From assembly GCA_016987375.1 (NCBI GenBank), contig PJRA01000048.1, positions 2,463,473 to 2,527,472 of the forward strand: 64,000 nt of DNA, in the 5' to 3' direction. This DNA comes from Brachionus koreanus. Lineage: Eukaryota; Rotifera; Eurotatoria; Ploima; Brachionidae. The notes beneath the pieces are model-generated. The model searched no databases. It was not told the origin of the DNA and saw only the letters and a list, made by a program, of their open reading frames with translations. This document shows, in pieces, positions 39,700 through 50,464 of this stretch; position 1 is the first letter of the stretch, and the number at the start of each line of letters is the position of its first letter. Both the position numbers and the translations under genes were made by a program.

Positions 39700-41010
39700 T
39701 AATCCTCCTTTAGATAAAAAAAATTAAAAATTTAAAATCAAAATAAATTAAAATAAAAAATAAGTATAAAAATAAAATATAGTAAGTATAATTTAAAGAG
39801 GAAAATGATATGAAAATATTTAAAATAGATAAAATGAAATGAGGAGTAACAGGATACAAATGTTTAATTATCTGATGGAAAAAAGAAAAAAAAATTAAGG
39901 TAGCAGTTACATAATTGAGTCGGGTATTCAATGTTTTTTGATTAGAAATCGGCTTTGTTTTCCTCCACCAGTCTGATAACTAATGAAATTGAATGACTCA
40001 GACCTGTTCCAACATAACTCTCACTCAACTCAAAAAATCGATTCGAGACTGTAAGTAATTTAAATTTATTAAAAGCCTCGTGATGAATGATACTAGAGGA
40101 AGTATCATATTTTAATCTAAGTATAGATTTTACTGGTGTAATCTTAATTTTTTGCAAAAGTATATTTTTATAGTAAACATTAAATGTTGAACTGCAATTT
40201 TCTGCAAACGATTTCTAAATGCAAAATAGTTGGATATGATTTAACATGTTATGCTACACATGAAAAATTTCGTTAATTTTCTCTACATTAAATTTTTCAT
40301 TTAAAAAACTTTTTAAAAATTTGTGAAAAAAATTATGCTGAGCAAGATCATTGAATTTTGATCATAAACTTTAAAATGCCAACCGCTTCACTTTTTAGTC
40401 TTTTTAATGCAAGAGATAGTTTATTTGGGAAGAAAGGGTCATTAAAATTAAATTGATTGTAATTTTTGAAAAATTCAGAATTAAAATTTGATATTTCATG
40501 TTCTTATCAGTATCTATTAGATCAGAGTTTGGACTAAATGCTGAAAAAAGTATCTGTGCGAGATTTTTTCCTTTTTCTCTATCCGTTTTTAATTCCTTTT
40601 TATTAGCAATCAAAGTAGGAATCAATTTTGATTCTTTTTGTGAGCCAAATTTATTAATTTTTTCCAAAAAAGCCGTGGATTTTTACCCATCATATGAATG
40701 AAATCAAACCAATTTTGGTTACAAAATTTTTTAAATCAAAAGTTAAGTGAATATGAATCTCTTTTTTAAATTTAGAAAACGAGCTTTCGAAAAAATTCTT
40801 CTTATTTTTCTACGTTCTTTGATTAGTTCAACTTTGTCTGGCGGTAGATTGAAGTTTTGTAAATTTTCTCTGACTGATAAGGTATGGTATTTGATAAAGT
40901 ATTAGATCAGCTTGGGTTTCATCGTCATCTGATCGATCTTTATCAGTCAAAGTGTCTGTTTTTAGAATCGGACGTTTTAGTTTAAACTCATTTTTGATCA
41001 AAGGTGTAAA
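39700..41010 (-). mobile_element. LINE remnant lacking the reverse-transcriptase domain
   Basis: Read on the minus strand in order. At 41000-40760 is the ORF2 linker (LIKERRKIRRIFSKARFLNLKKR) with a frameshift. At 40700-40400 is the pre-RT segment KINKFGSQKESKLIPTLIANKKELKTDREKGKNLAQILFSAF, typical of the stretch just before LINE RT domains. The RT itself is absent. At 40157-39942 is a C-terminal piece (KSILRLKYDTSSSI ... RFFELSESYVGTGLSHSISLVIRLVEE), then an A-rich 3' tail to about 39700. The tail shares a stretch (tacccgact/ataattgtgtaactgct type) with 50640-50690. Dead copy. Confidence 0.6.
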
Positions 41011-41771
41011 ATAAAATTAAAATTTCTATCAAAACTTTGAATCATAAATAGTATTTTTACAAAAACCTAAGTAATACGCACAAAGCTTTAAAAACCTTGA
41101 TGTTTATGCATGCTTTAAAAATAATTTGATAGTTTTTGAAAGCAGTTGTTTAGTTTTTTGAAATTTTTGAGATGAGTTTTCATTCAAACGTTACTATATC
41201 TATATATATTTTTAAAGAGCGCAAAATTTTTTATTAAATGATATATTTTTCAAGTATTAAGTGAAATTAAGTTGCACTTTAAAAGACCCTCTAGTCAAAA
41301 ATCTTTTTACCCCCCCCTTAAAGAAACAAGTTTTCATAGGTTTTCATATACGTAGATTACGAATATGCCATCGAAAATTGTCGATTAAGATAGTGATGTC
41401 GTTTTGCTAGGCGTGAACCTTTCATTTTTAAACATTTTCTTACAAGTCAAAGAAAAGGCTCTAAGACTTGTGGCTTTTACACAACTTATAGTGCATTTTT
41501 TTTCTTTTTTTTCGAATAAGAGAATTTAAGCAAAAAAAATAATTTCTGAAATTAAAATTTTTTTTTCAGAATACTCGTTTACTCAGTTTAACTTCTTTCA
41601 AATGTCAGACAAAAAAATCGTATCTTTTCGCTATTGATTAAATTTATTTATTATCATAAAAATCAATTTTAGCAAGCAAATTATGCTCACAATAAAATCA
41701 ATTTGAATTTTAATTTAATCAAATTGCCTGAAGTTTTTCAGTTGTTAAACAAAACAATAGACCTTGCCAAA
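41011..41771. other. Spacer and leader upstream of EMC6
   Basis: AT-rich with a C8 run near 41311-41318; no separate gene seen. The open frame of EMC6 extends upstream of its ATG to a TTG at 41703 without an additional Met. Confidence 0.5.
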
Positions 41772-42125
41772 ATGCCTTCGACAAAAAGATCCAAAACAAA
41801 TTCAGACAAAAATTTTATATTTCCAGATGTTTTAAATGAAGCAGCAGTTCGATACAATAATTTTTTACTAGATTATTGTCAAACATCGGTATCTGCATTG
41901 TCAGGAAGTGCAGCAGGAATTATTGGACTGACAGGATTAAACGGATTTGTATTCTATTTTATATGTTCAATTATTTTATCGTTTTTGATCCTAGTACATC
42001 TAAACGAGAACAAAAAATCATATTTTACACCAGAACAGTCAATCATAACTGCCAATTTATGGTCAGGTATTCAAACATATTTATTGTTTTGGACATTTTT
42101 ATACGGAATGATTCATGTTTACTAA
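41772..42125 (+). CDS. EMC6: ER membrane protein complex subunit 6
   Basis: Intronless 117-aa protein; human EMC6 is 110 aa. After a variable basic N-terminus (MPSTKRSKTNSDKNF) the family core is clear: NEAAVRYNNFLLDYCQTSVSALSGSAAGIIGLTGLNGFVFYF and the C-terminus TYLLFWTFLYGMIHVY. Three hydrophobic segments (about 43-62, 64-82 and 98-116) fit the three membrane helices. It is a core part of the EMC insertase, which places transmembrane segments into the ER membrane. ATG 41772 was chosen because it is the first Met of the frame and gives the family length. The gene is surrounded by transposon remnants. Confidence 0.95.
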   Translation: MPSTKRSKTNSDKNFIFPDVLNEAAVRYNNFLLDYCQTSVSALSGSAAGIIGLTGLNGFVFYFICSIILSFLILVHLNENKKSYFTPEQSIITANLWSGIQTYLLFWTFLYGMIHVY

Positions 42126-43968
42126 GTCATTTTAATATTCTAGTCAAGATTCATTAACTATTTATCTTTAATTTCAGACATCAGACTTGATAGAATAATG
42201 TTTTTTGTTTAAAATTATTTAAGCTTTTAATAATAAATTGTTTTTTAAAGTTTGATTTTTTTAAAAATGGATTGACAATCAAAAAAAAAAACATTAATCC
42301 AGTCAACTATCGATAATCCGAGCCTCAAAATTTCGATTTCCCATTACTTCTTGATATATTATATAGTAAATTATTCAATTTATCTGAGATAACATGTCAG
42401 ATAATATCTGAATTCCGGCATAAATTTTTTCACTCTTCAAGCAAAACTTTTGTTAAATTTATACTGTAATCAGACAAATTAAACTATTATTTTTTTTCTT
42501 TTATCTATTATAAAAAAAGCATTATAGTGTAAGATTTCCAAAATTGTAGTAGAATAATAAAACCTGAACTGATTCTTTATTTCCAATCGATTATCTGAGT
42601 AAAAACTACACAAAACTTTAATATCAAATGCGTTAAAATTAATAATAAATAAATAAATAAATAAATAAAAATTATTAACAGAATAAAAGAATTTAATTTT
42701 ACATTTTCAAACAAACAACAATTAAAAAAATAATAATAATAAATTTATTAAAATAAAAAATTTAACCAATTTAACTAGATTTAAAAATCTATTTTATTTT
42801 AAAAAATGTATCAATTATCATTAAATTTGAGTTATTTTTGTGTGTACTTTAAAACAAGGAAATATGATTTGAATTGTTTGATCATGATCATATTTTTTTT
42901 TATATCAAATTCCCCAAGTCATTTTTTTTAATATTTGGTTTTAGAAATTTATTTTGTCTACCTATTATATTTTTGGTAAAATATCAGTATAATTTACATT
43001 ATTTCTTTTTAATTTTTTCAAATTTTAGGCCAATATTTATTTTTTTTTAAATATTTAATTTATGCTTCCAAAAATGTTCATGCACTTAAAGATTAGAACA
43101 AAAATTAATTATAACTAGACAGGGTTGTTCGAGATATAGATATTAGAATAAATCTATTGGCTTATGAAATTCCTTTAATTTAAGACTTGTGAACAATATT
43201 TATAGTTTCACTAATGTCATTTGATTTAAATATTTTTCTTCTCTTAATTGCATTTGCACTATTTCTCGAACATAAATGATGAAATAATTATTATTAGACC
43301 ATTAATTTTATTATTTGTATTTAGAAAACAAATATATAAAAATTTAGTCTTCAGTTATAATCAAGAGATTAAATGGTCTCTTAAGGTACATTAAAATCAG
43401 AAATTAGCGATTTCAATTTCTTTTTAATGCAAATTTTTCTTTTAGTAGGCAATTATCGCTGAACTGTGAGCTTCTTGATTCACACAAAAATTGGATGTAC
43501 TGATTTTTAATCAAATTTCTTATTTATTTCGATCTAAACAAAAACAATTTGAAAAAAATTCATCACAAAATAAATAGACTTATAAGGAACTAGTTAAATA
43601 GTCTTTTGAAATCTAGAATTTAAAAAAAAACTAATAAAATTAAAGCTAAAATGTTATTTATGAATGCAATATTTATTGTTCTTGGCAATCTTCCATGAGG
43701 AAAATAATTTAAATCGACTTTTGGTCGTTTATTGCTTCTAAAATTTATTCTAGAAACATATTTTTTTGGCTTTTATTTTTTCTAACTGATAAAATAATTT
43801 TATTATACTGACAAATTGTATTTAATTTTGACAAAAATATTTTTTTCAATGGAAATTACAAATAAAATCATGTTACAAAAATAAAAATTTAATACGACTA
43901 AATAATTCAATAAAAAAATAACAAAGAAAGAAAGAAAATTTTAATAAAAATTAAATAATCAAACAATT
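42126..43968. other. Intergenic AT-rich DNA
   Basis: No gene seen. Contains an (AAAT)n microsatellite at about 42646-42669. Confidence 0.55.
42646..42669. repeat. AAAT-type microsatellite
   Basis: About six consecutive aaat/aata units. Confidence 0.85.
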
Positions 43969-44057
43969 TCATTTTTTTTTCGAGGTCTTTTTCAGGCGGC
44001 TTTTGAGGCTTCCATCGGTTTCTTGTACGACAGCTTCATGGTTGCTCTTTTTAACAT
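43969..44057 (-). CDS. Possible last exon of an unidentified minus-strand gene
   Basis: A locally GC-richer 89-bp island. On the minus strand a TTTAG acceptor precedes a frame reading DVKKSNHEAVVQETDGSLKSRLKKTSKKK and a TGA stop, assuming one base from an upstream exon. The very basic end could be a nuclear or nucleolar tail. I could not find a convincing partner exon: an island at about 44640-44705 has a protein-like frame (WFRPGQFGVDHSPTFQPPEKKEIAFINF), but it hits a stop before any GT donor. It may be a gene broken by the LINE insertion next to it, or a chance frame. Confidence 0.25.
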
Positions 44058-44720
44058 CTAAATCAACATAAGTAACTTCTTAAATATTTATAGTACTTTA
44101 AATGTAATTATTATAGTCCAACTAGTGTCTCAATAGAGTAATGTTTTGCTGATAATTTGAAACTACTGTATCATAGAGACTATTGAAAACAAATTTGATT
44201 GAGTCTAAATAAACCCAAATTTTTACATTTGTGTCCATTTCCAATTAGCTATGATATTAATTTTGTTTTTTAAAAACAATTTGTATAAAATCAATATTAA
44301 GTTCTCCTTATCAATATTAAGTTGACCATAATCTACGTAGATTCCAAACATTATTCGAAATTTTTACAATATCTAAAGAAAAAAAATGCTTCCTATAATT
44401 TTTCGATATCTAAATCAATATTAATAAATATATATAAATAATAATTTATATTTACATAATTTGTAATCTATTTTCTCTTGCTATTAAATTTTGTATGTGA
44501 TTTCAGATAAAAAGACCAACAAAGTTACTTAAAGATTTGCTCGACATGCAGTCTACTGTAGCTGTTACCCTTATTGTTTTACTTTAATTATTACTTACCG
44601 AATTTACTATTATTTCAGAAATTAATAAAAGCAATTTCTTTTTTTTCAGGTGGCTGAAAGGTAGGACTATGATCCACTCCAAACTGCCCGGGTCTAAACC
44701 AAAACTATATTTAAAAAAAA

Positions 44721-44966
44721 AATATTAAGTTCGTTAAAAAGTGGAGAAGTTTTGACAAATTTTGAAAATCCTATTGATTTTTTTATTAATATATTTTGAC
44801 GAGTGTTAAATTTGTTCAATTGCGTTATGCTGATGTGAAGCATCTCAAGTTCATACTTGAATATTGATTGACAAAATTGTTTATAAATGAAACCAATAGT
44901 TTTGGGATTTAACCCACCAGGCTTGCAACAAAAACCATATAATGAGTAAAATGTCCGTTTGCATTT
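44721..44966 (-). mobile_element. LINE ORF2 C-terminal fragment
   Basis: On the minus strand an open stretch reads KCKRTFYSLYGFCCKPGGLNPKT, then IGFIYKQFCQSIFKYELEMLHISITQLNKFNTRQNILIKK and IGFSKFVKTSPLFNELNI. This is the post-RT region of a non-LTR retrotransposon (thumb/C-terminal domain with the LLHISxxQLNKFNxRQN pattern). Only this piece remains. It is truncated at both ends. Confidence 0.6.
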
Positions 44967-45449
44967 GTGAATTTTTTTCTCAATTTACTATATTTTAAAA
45001 GAGTTAATTTTATTATTTGTCAAAAAAGTGTCAAAAATGAATTATCATATAAGTATATACAAATTGCAATCTACTACAATGACTCAACATTTTTTGCCTA
45101 TTTCTTTAACTGTTGTGGATGTTTTAGTTGAACAGTTTTGTTTATTGTTTCCAGTTATTAAACACTTCCATGAAAAATTGTCAATGTCATCATTTCCTTT
45201 TTTTTAATTTCGTTTAAACGATAATAGTCCCATCTCCATCATCTCCAAGCTATTCAATTCTTCAATGACTTCATCTACAGATTCGATTTTATTTTTTAAT
45301 AGTTTCAAAGATCAAAAATCGAGTGAAACATAAATTTCGCTATTTTAAATTGATTATTTTTTAGAGACTTGCTATTTTGAATAATATTTAAAAATTAACT
45401 TGCTTTTTCGTAATTAAAATCGTAATCTTTCTATTTAGATTTAATTCTA
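44967..45449. other. Spacer, no gene assigned
   Basis: A minus-strand frame at about 45210-45310 (KIESVDEVIEELNSLEMMEMGLLSF) looks like an amphipathic helix but is preceded by an in-frame stop with no usable acceptor. Otherwise AT-rich. Confidence 0.35.
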
Positions 45450-45670
45450 TTTAATTGGAGAGCTATTATGAACCCCTTTTGTTACTTTCTTTATTTGTTT
45501 TTTATTTAATAAAATTAATCATTTTTTTTTCATATTTTAAATCAGAAATATTATTCAATTAATAAAATTGTTTAATTTTGGATTACAAATAATTTTATTT
45601 TCATTGAAAAAAAGTAAAAAACGAGTCAAATAAAATTAGTCGAAAAATCCCTCAGGCCTTTGAGTGTTAA
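45450..45670. mobile_element. Second copy of the TTAA MITE, opposite orientation, one end decayed
   Basis: The right end reads aatccctcaggcctttgagtg followed by TTAA (ending 45670), the inverse of the left end at 39442. Toward its other end, gaaccccttttgtta at about 45469-45483 matches the inverse of the sequence just right of the assembly gap in the first copy. The outermost left inverted repeat is no longer recognisable. Confidence 0.6.
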
Positions 45671-46325
45671 TATTATTTTATATGATTAATTTTAATACCT
45701 AAAGATTAACTCTTGGAATTTAAATGATATTTAAAATTGATCATTATATAAAGATGCAATTGAATTGCATAGAATCTCATTCATCTATAGAAAATATGTC
45801 TGATGGTCAAACTGAAAACTAAGATCAAATGTAGATAATAAGATGTAAAACTAAGTTACTTAAGTTAGACAAAAACTTTGGCTAATTATTTTGAATATGG
45901 GAGTGTTATAATAAAAAAATTATCAAAAGACATTTTAGCTTTTTAATGTAAAAATAATAACGTTCGGTATCAGTATAAATGAATTGGCAAATTAAAGTTG
46001 ATGACTAATAAACTTGAAAAAGATGCTTTAAGTTATAACTACAATATTTTTTATTCAAAGAAATAGTAACTAATTTTGGAAATATTTATAAATTTCGATT
46101 TTACATAAAAAATTAAAAGAATTTAGTCCATCACTCTGTATGCAAAAGAATAAAAAATTAAAGTTTTACTCAAATAAAAAGTTTTTTACAGATTAATAAT
46201 TAAAAATTAGAATTATTTATTTAAAAATTAATTAAGCCAAGTTTTAGTTAAATTTCAAAATTATTTTTAAAGTTAAACAGAAAATCTTAAAATATTTTTT
46301 TCAAGTATTGTTTTGTTATTAACGA
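45671..46325. other. Spacer, no gene seen
   Basis: AT-rich DNA between the MITE and an inverted-repeat element. Confidence 0.5.
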
Positions 46326-46518
46326 TCAAAAACCGAAAATGCAGACTTATCCACGCATTAAAAATATAATTTTATTTATTTGGCGGGTTTAAAAATTTGG
46401 ATTACAATAAATCTAAAAAATTAAATAAAATAATTAAAAATAATTTTTAATTGAATCTAATTTAATACATAATTTTCAATTTTTCAATGTGGAGATAAGT
46501 CCGCATTTTCGATTTTTG
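46326..46518. repeat. Inverted-repeat element (MITE-like), arms about 36 bp
   Basis: CAAAAACCGAAAATGCAGAC... (46326-46363) is repeated in inverse orientation at about 46481-46518 (ending gcattttcgatttttg), with roughly 85% identity by eye over the arms and an AT-rich loop of about 120 bp. It could be a small non-autonomous DNA transposon. No target-site duplication was identified. Confidence 0.5.
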
Positions 46519-46566
46519 GCCCAGCATTTTTACAGGTTTTTTGAATTTTAATATCGCGTCAAAACG

Positions 46567-46582
46567 TGAAATGCGCATTTCA
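46567..46582. repeat. Perfect 16-bp palindrome TGAAATGCGCATTTCA
   Basis: Fully self-complementary and embedded in CG-containing sequence (tcgcgtcaaaacg ... atgcacgc) that is unusual for this window. May belong to the neighbouring inverted-repeat element or be a dimeric protein-binding site. Confidence 0.5.
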
Positions 46583-47254
46583 TGCACGCATCCCAAAAGC
46601 ACCGAATTTAACATTTGGTGGATGGTCGATTATGCGAGAACTAAAACCTAAGAATCAAAAGTTATACCATGCATGATATCGCAAGGATTTATGGTTAAAA
46701 TAAAACTCGGAAGGAGTGTTTCTTTTTATTCCATCAAAATAAGCATATATAAAAAAAAATGATAAATTCTAATGTTTTTTAATTTTAGATTTATGATTAA
46801 TAAAAAAAATTCTTAAAAATTATTTTATTTTTTTAACTGAAGACAAAGAAAAAATGTAATATAAAGCGCCATGTTAAATTTAGGAAGAAATAAAAATAAA
46901 TCTGCCAAAATAGACATATGTGATTTTTTTTCAGAAAATACTATTTTTCGAATTTTTCTTTTTGTAATTTTTTAAAAGTTATTTAAATCTTAATAAAATA
47001 AGAAAAAAAACTCCTATATTTTTTATTACTATATTGTTACGGTTAACTATTTCCCAAGCTCCGACGAGATCGAGTTAACTGTGAATCACTATTGAGCAAA
47101 AAAAATATGACAAATTTAAATTATTTTATTCAAAATTTTAAGCAAATTGTTGAAATAAAAGCAACTAAAAAGGCTCATAAAACTCTATAAAAATTATAAT
47201 AATGATGAAAAAAAAAAGTAAACCAATAAGAATATGATGATCAAGAAGAAAAGC
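46583..47254. other. 3' flank of the Hox gene
   Basis: AT-rich, no gene seen. Two GTTAACT motifs in inverse-related contexts lie at about 47040-47085 (cggttaact ... agttaactgtg). The Hox transcript should terminate in this interval. Confidence 0.45.
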
Positions 47255-48750
47255 TTAATTTATTGCTAAATTGGAAGATAGAGTAGCGTTTTGATTGGAC
47301 AAAATCAAAAGGGAATTGGACGCAGAAGATGAAGCGCCAACTGAACTTGAACAAATCGATGACGATGATGGAGAATTAGATGAAAGAGAACAGTACGATT
47401 TATTAGATTTTTTCATGTATGAATTACTAAACTGAGGGCTGTGATAACCATTTGAGACACCAATATTTCCAATCAAGTGACTTTGCTTTCCAACTTCCCT
47501 CTTCTCCTTCATTCGTCTATTCTGGAACCAAATTTTAACCTGTCTCTCAGTTAATTTAATACTTGCGGCAATTTCAACTCGTCTCTTCCTAGTCAAATAT
47601 TTGCTGTAACAATACTCTTTTTCCAGCTCAAAAGTCTGATGCCGTGAATAGACTTGTCTGTGTTTACGTTTGTACAAAGATCGCTCTCCTTTTAATATAT
47701 TTAATTTAATTAATATTTTTTTAATTCAAATAAATACGAAAAAGAAAAAAATTTTTTTTTTCTAATTATTTTTATTATTCTAAATTCAAAACTACCTTGT
47801 TGGGCCCATGGTGCTGACACACTATTTGGATTAGGACTTGACTCATTTAGATCACTCTCATCATCTTCGGAATTTTCGCTCTCGTTCTCATCACTTTCCA
47901 AGCTATTTGACAAATACGACTGGCCAGTTGATGAGTGAGAAGAAGGCGAAATAATGGCAATAGCATTCGTAGCTTTCAATTTAGCATCTAGCTCATTATT
48001 TTGTTCCGATATTAAATTTGCACCAATGCTATCAAATTTTTTGCTCATATCCAACTCAAAGCTTGGTGCCATCATTATGTCCGAACTGTTAAAACTATTC
48101 GTTTCTTGTTCCTTAGGCATGTCCCATGCAGAACTCATTTGGTTAAAATTAGCATAACTTTGATTCTGTGGAAAGCTTAAATTACTATAATTCTGACTAG
48201 GATACATGTAATTAGTAAGCGTTTTATTGTTGTAATCTTTGTTTGCCGGATAAGAGTAGTTGTAGTTTGTTTGGTCCATGAAATAGTTGTTATTTCCATA
48301 GAATTGAGTGAAATTTGACGAATTAGTGTAAGGCTTTGATTGAGTATTGTAAGAAGTGCTGACTGGATAAGTCGAGTAAAAAGGCTCGGCATAGGCCGAC
48401 TGATAAGCATACTTTTGGCTGGAATTCCAGTCGTATTGGCCATTCCAGAAATTGTCTGATTTGCAAACACTGGACAAAGGAGCTGAATTGTCATTTTTGG
48501 CATAAGTGTTCAAAAAAGCGTACTTGGGTCCGTGTGCTGTGCTGGCTTGAGCTGCAAATTGATTTGTGTCTGAATCGTTTTTTCTAGTTTCACTATAAGT
48601 GAAACTCAATTTATCATGTTTATTGTTATTATCATCATTAATTTTATAACCCGAGTGATTCGTATTGATATTGTTAGTAGTGATGGTGGTAGTGGTGGTG
48701 GATAATAAAATGTGATCTTTATTACACTCATTAAAAGCCTTATCCGCCAT
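47255..48750 (-). CDS. Hox-class homeobox protein, MedPost/posterior-like (caudal features), 462 aa
   Basis: Exons 48750-47796 and 47688-47255 join in phase to 463 codons; the 107-bp intron splits the protein just before the homeodomain, the usual Hox position. ATG 48750 (MADKAFNEC) is the first Met. The N-terminal 310 residues are Asn/Ser/Tyr/Thr-rich with an acidic [16 protein letters not shown] stretch. A lone Trp in APWAQQG lies only 10 residues before the homeodomain, a possible reduced hexapeptide. The homeodomain is residues 325-384: Y8, [34 protein letters not shown], with Q50 and N51 for DNA contact. M54 and LTRxRRxEIA are Hox-like. V7, H11-Q12 and Y22-S23 recall caudal/Cdx. KxK after M54 recalls posterior Hox. 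A Ser-rich tail follows. It should bind TAAT-type DNA in axial patterning. MedPost (combined median/posterior Hox, described in rotifers and chaetognaths) is my preferred identity; caudal is the main alternative. Confidence 0.85.
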
Positions 48751-50066
48751 AAAATTAATTTTTTTATTGCACAGAGAGTAGTTTTTTTTGTGAAATAGTG
48801 GTAAGTGCACGTCTAATAAGTTAATATATCACCAATTGATTTATTAGGTAATATAAACTCGAATACCAAATTAAAAGAGGCTCTTAATTTTATGATAGGT
48901 TTTAATTTTTTTATTTTTTTTTTGATGATGATGATTTTAATGTTGCAAGGGTAATAAAAAACAAAAATTAAAAATAAACTTTTTTTATTTTATTTTTATT
49001 TAGCTATTTGTTGTTGATTTTTGTTGTTGTTGATAAAATAAAATGAAAAAATTTAATTTGTCATAGAAATTCTTGACAATTTTTGTCCAATAAAAAATAT
49101 GAAAAAAGTTGATATTCTCCAAATATCCAATTGAAAAAATAGAAAAAAAAAGTATAAATAACAAATATATGTATAAATTTATGTATATCGGATCGGCTTG
49201 ATCAAATAGAACGTAGAACGGGACAATTTCGAAGACGGGAGCATTTATCTTCTTTTTTTTTACGAGTTTAATTTTAAAACTAATAAAAATTAATGACTTT
49301 TTTACTTGCTAATTTTAAATTACTCGTGATTTATTTACGAGCCACTTCAGAATTTCATTAGAAAACAATCAAAACATACCTTAGAATTAAACGTGAATTT
49401 CACAGCAATGTACTAAGTTTAATTTAATGGCACCCTCTGGATTAAGATTAATGCTAAATTTGGCACAATATCTCAATGCATCAATAACGATAAATGCTGA
49501 TAAAAAAAATTTAATTTTAAAATTTTAATCTTGTTTAATTTAGATAATAATTTATAATTAAATTTTTGATTTAAGTCGGTATAAAAGAAAAAAAAGAAAA
49601 GATAAGAAATTTCTTTCTATTTTTCGGCTGAGACATAATGTAATCTTGGCCAACCGATCGGTATCTGTACTCTGTCACATTAAATAAATGCCGGTATTGA
49701 TCCATTACTCAATAAAGAATTTTTAATTTTTAATCATGCACGTGATCTTAATCTATAATCCCCATAATCCACCCGTTTACATATCTTTTTTAATTAAATA
49801 AATAATAATAACCGTTATATATATATATTTGAGCTTTATCTAAGTAAAGTAGAGTTAATGGACCAGTTTAATCAAGTTCAAGCTTGATTCTTAATTCTTA
49901 ATGCAATTTTGGAAACTATTCAATTTTAATAGAATTAATTTTAATTAAAATGACGGTAGAATCCTTCTGTAAATAGTGTCACCTATCATCTTATCAACCT
50001 GTCTCCCTGTATGTGATCAGTGATTCACGTAATATGTGACCAATTTCATTTCTTGGATCTCTCTAG
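48751..50066. other. 5' flank of the Hox gene
   Basis: Contains poly-(TTGTTG)/(GAT) simple stretches near 48925 and 49010-49035, the possible leader exon at 49383-49495, and a (TA)n run at about 49815-49828. No other gene seen. Confidence 0.5.
49383..49495 (-). other. Possible non-coding leader exon of the Hox gene
   Basis: On the minus strand a strong acceptor (poly-T then ATCAG, ending 49496) and a strong donor (TCTAAG followed by GTATGT, from 49382) bracket a 113-bp segment of balanced composition. All three frames have stops before the donor, so it would be untranslated. The nearest downstream acceptor-like TTATTAG is just upstream of the Hox ATG (about 48813). Confidence 0.3.
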
Positions 50067-50438
50067 TGATCGACCTTGGTCACCAATTTTGTGATCAAGA
50101 AATAAGTGACCAAAATTGATCGCTTGAATTTTTTTTCGATCACATATATGTATATTTCTGATCTCCTAATGTTATTTTTGATTACTTAATTTTTTGATTT
50201 TGTTATGTGTTAATTATTGTTTGTGTGTTAGTCATGCAAGCAGAGGGTGGAGGGTTCAAAACCCACTGAGGGTGAAAAAATCTTCAAAATGTCTCAGCCA
50301 TACGGGGCGCATGTTTAAACCCCTTTCATATAAAATTGGGGGACTGGTTTCGACTGGGTAAAATTTTCAGTNNNTTTTGATTAAAAAATTTTGGTCACAT
50401 ATTTCTTGATCACATAACTAGTGATCAGGGTCGATCAA
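50067..50438. mobile_element. MITE with about 55-bp terminal inverted repeats and many GATC-containing subrepeats
   Basis: The left arm (50067-50125) runs TGATCGACC..., then GTGATCAAGAAATAAGTGACC. The right arm (about 50388-50438), read inverted, runs TGATCGACC..., then GTGATCAAGAAATATGTGACC. TGTGATCA/GATCAC motifs recur inside and just outside (from about 50020). The interior carries a SINE-like segment and a 3-N gap (50372-50374). Likely a non-autonomous DNA transposon. Confidence 0.6.
50228..50370 (+). mobile_element. tRNA-derived SINE-like insert inside the MITE
   Basis: GC-richer than its surroundings. It contains a good pol III B box, GGTTCAAAACC (50251-50261), preceded about 30 bp upstream by TTAGTCATGCAAG, which loosely fits an A box. 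The body (ggggcgcatgtttaaacccc, gactggtttcgactgggt) is unlike LINE or gene sequence. The 3' end is obscured by the 3 N. Confidence 0.4.
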
Positions 50439-50464
50439 TAAATTTTTATCTATTTATTTGTTTA

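Noticed and set aside
40404..40701. Overlapping plus- and minus-strand frames suggesting a standalone gene
   Set aside because: The minus frame is part of the LINE remnant and the plus frame is its shadow.
40760..40900. Minus-strand SVRENLQNF...ELIKERRKIRR looked like a Maf/CNC bZIP extended homology region
   Set aside because: The next segment (KINKFGSQKES...ELKTDREK) is typical of the LINE ORF2 pre-RT region, and basic ELIKERRKxRR linkers are normal there. The retrotransposon reading explains both.
45210..45310. Minus-strand KIESVDEVIEELNSLEMMEMG as an ESCRT-III-like or coiled-coil exon
   Set aside because: An in-frame stop lies directly upstream with no acceptor in between, and no homologous partner exon was seen.
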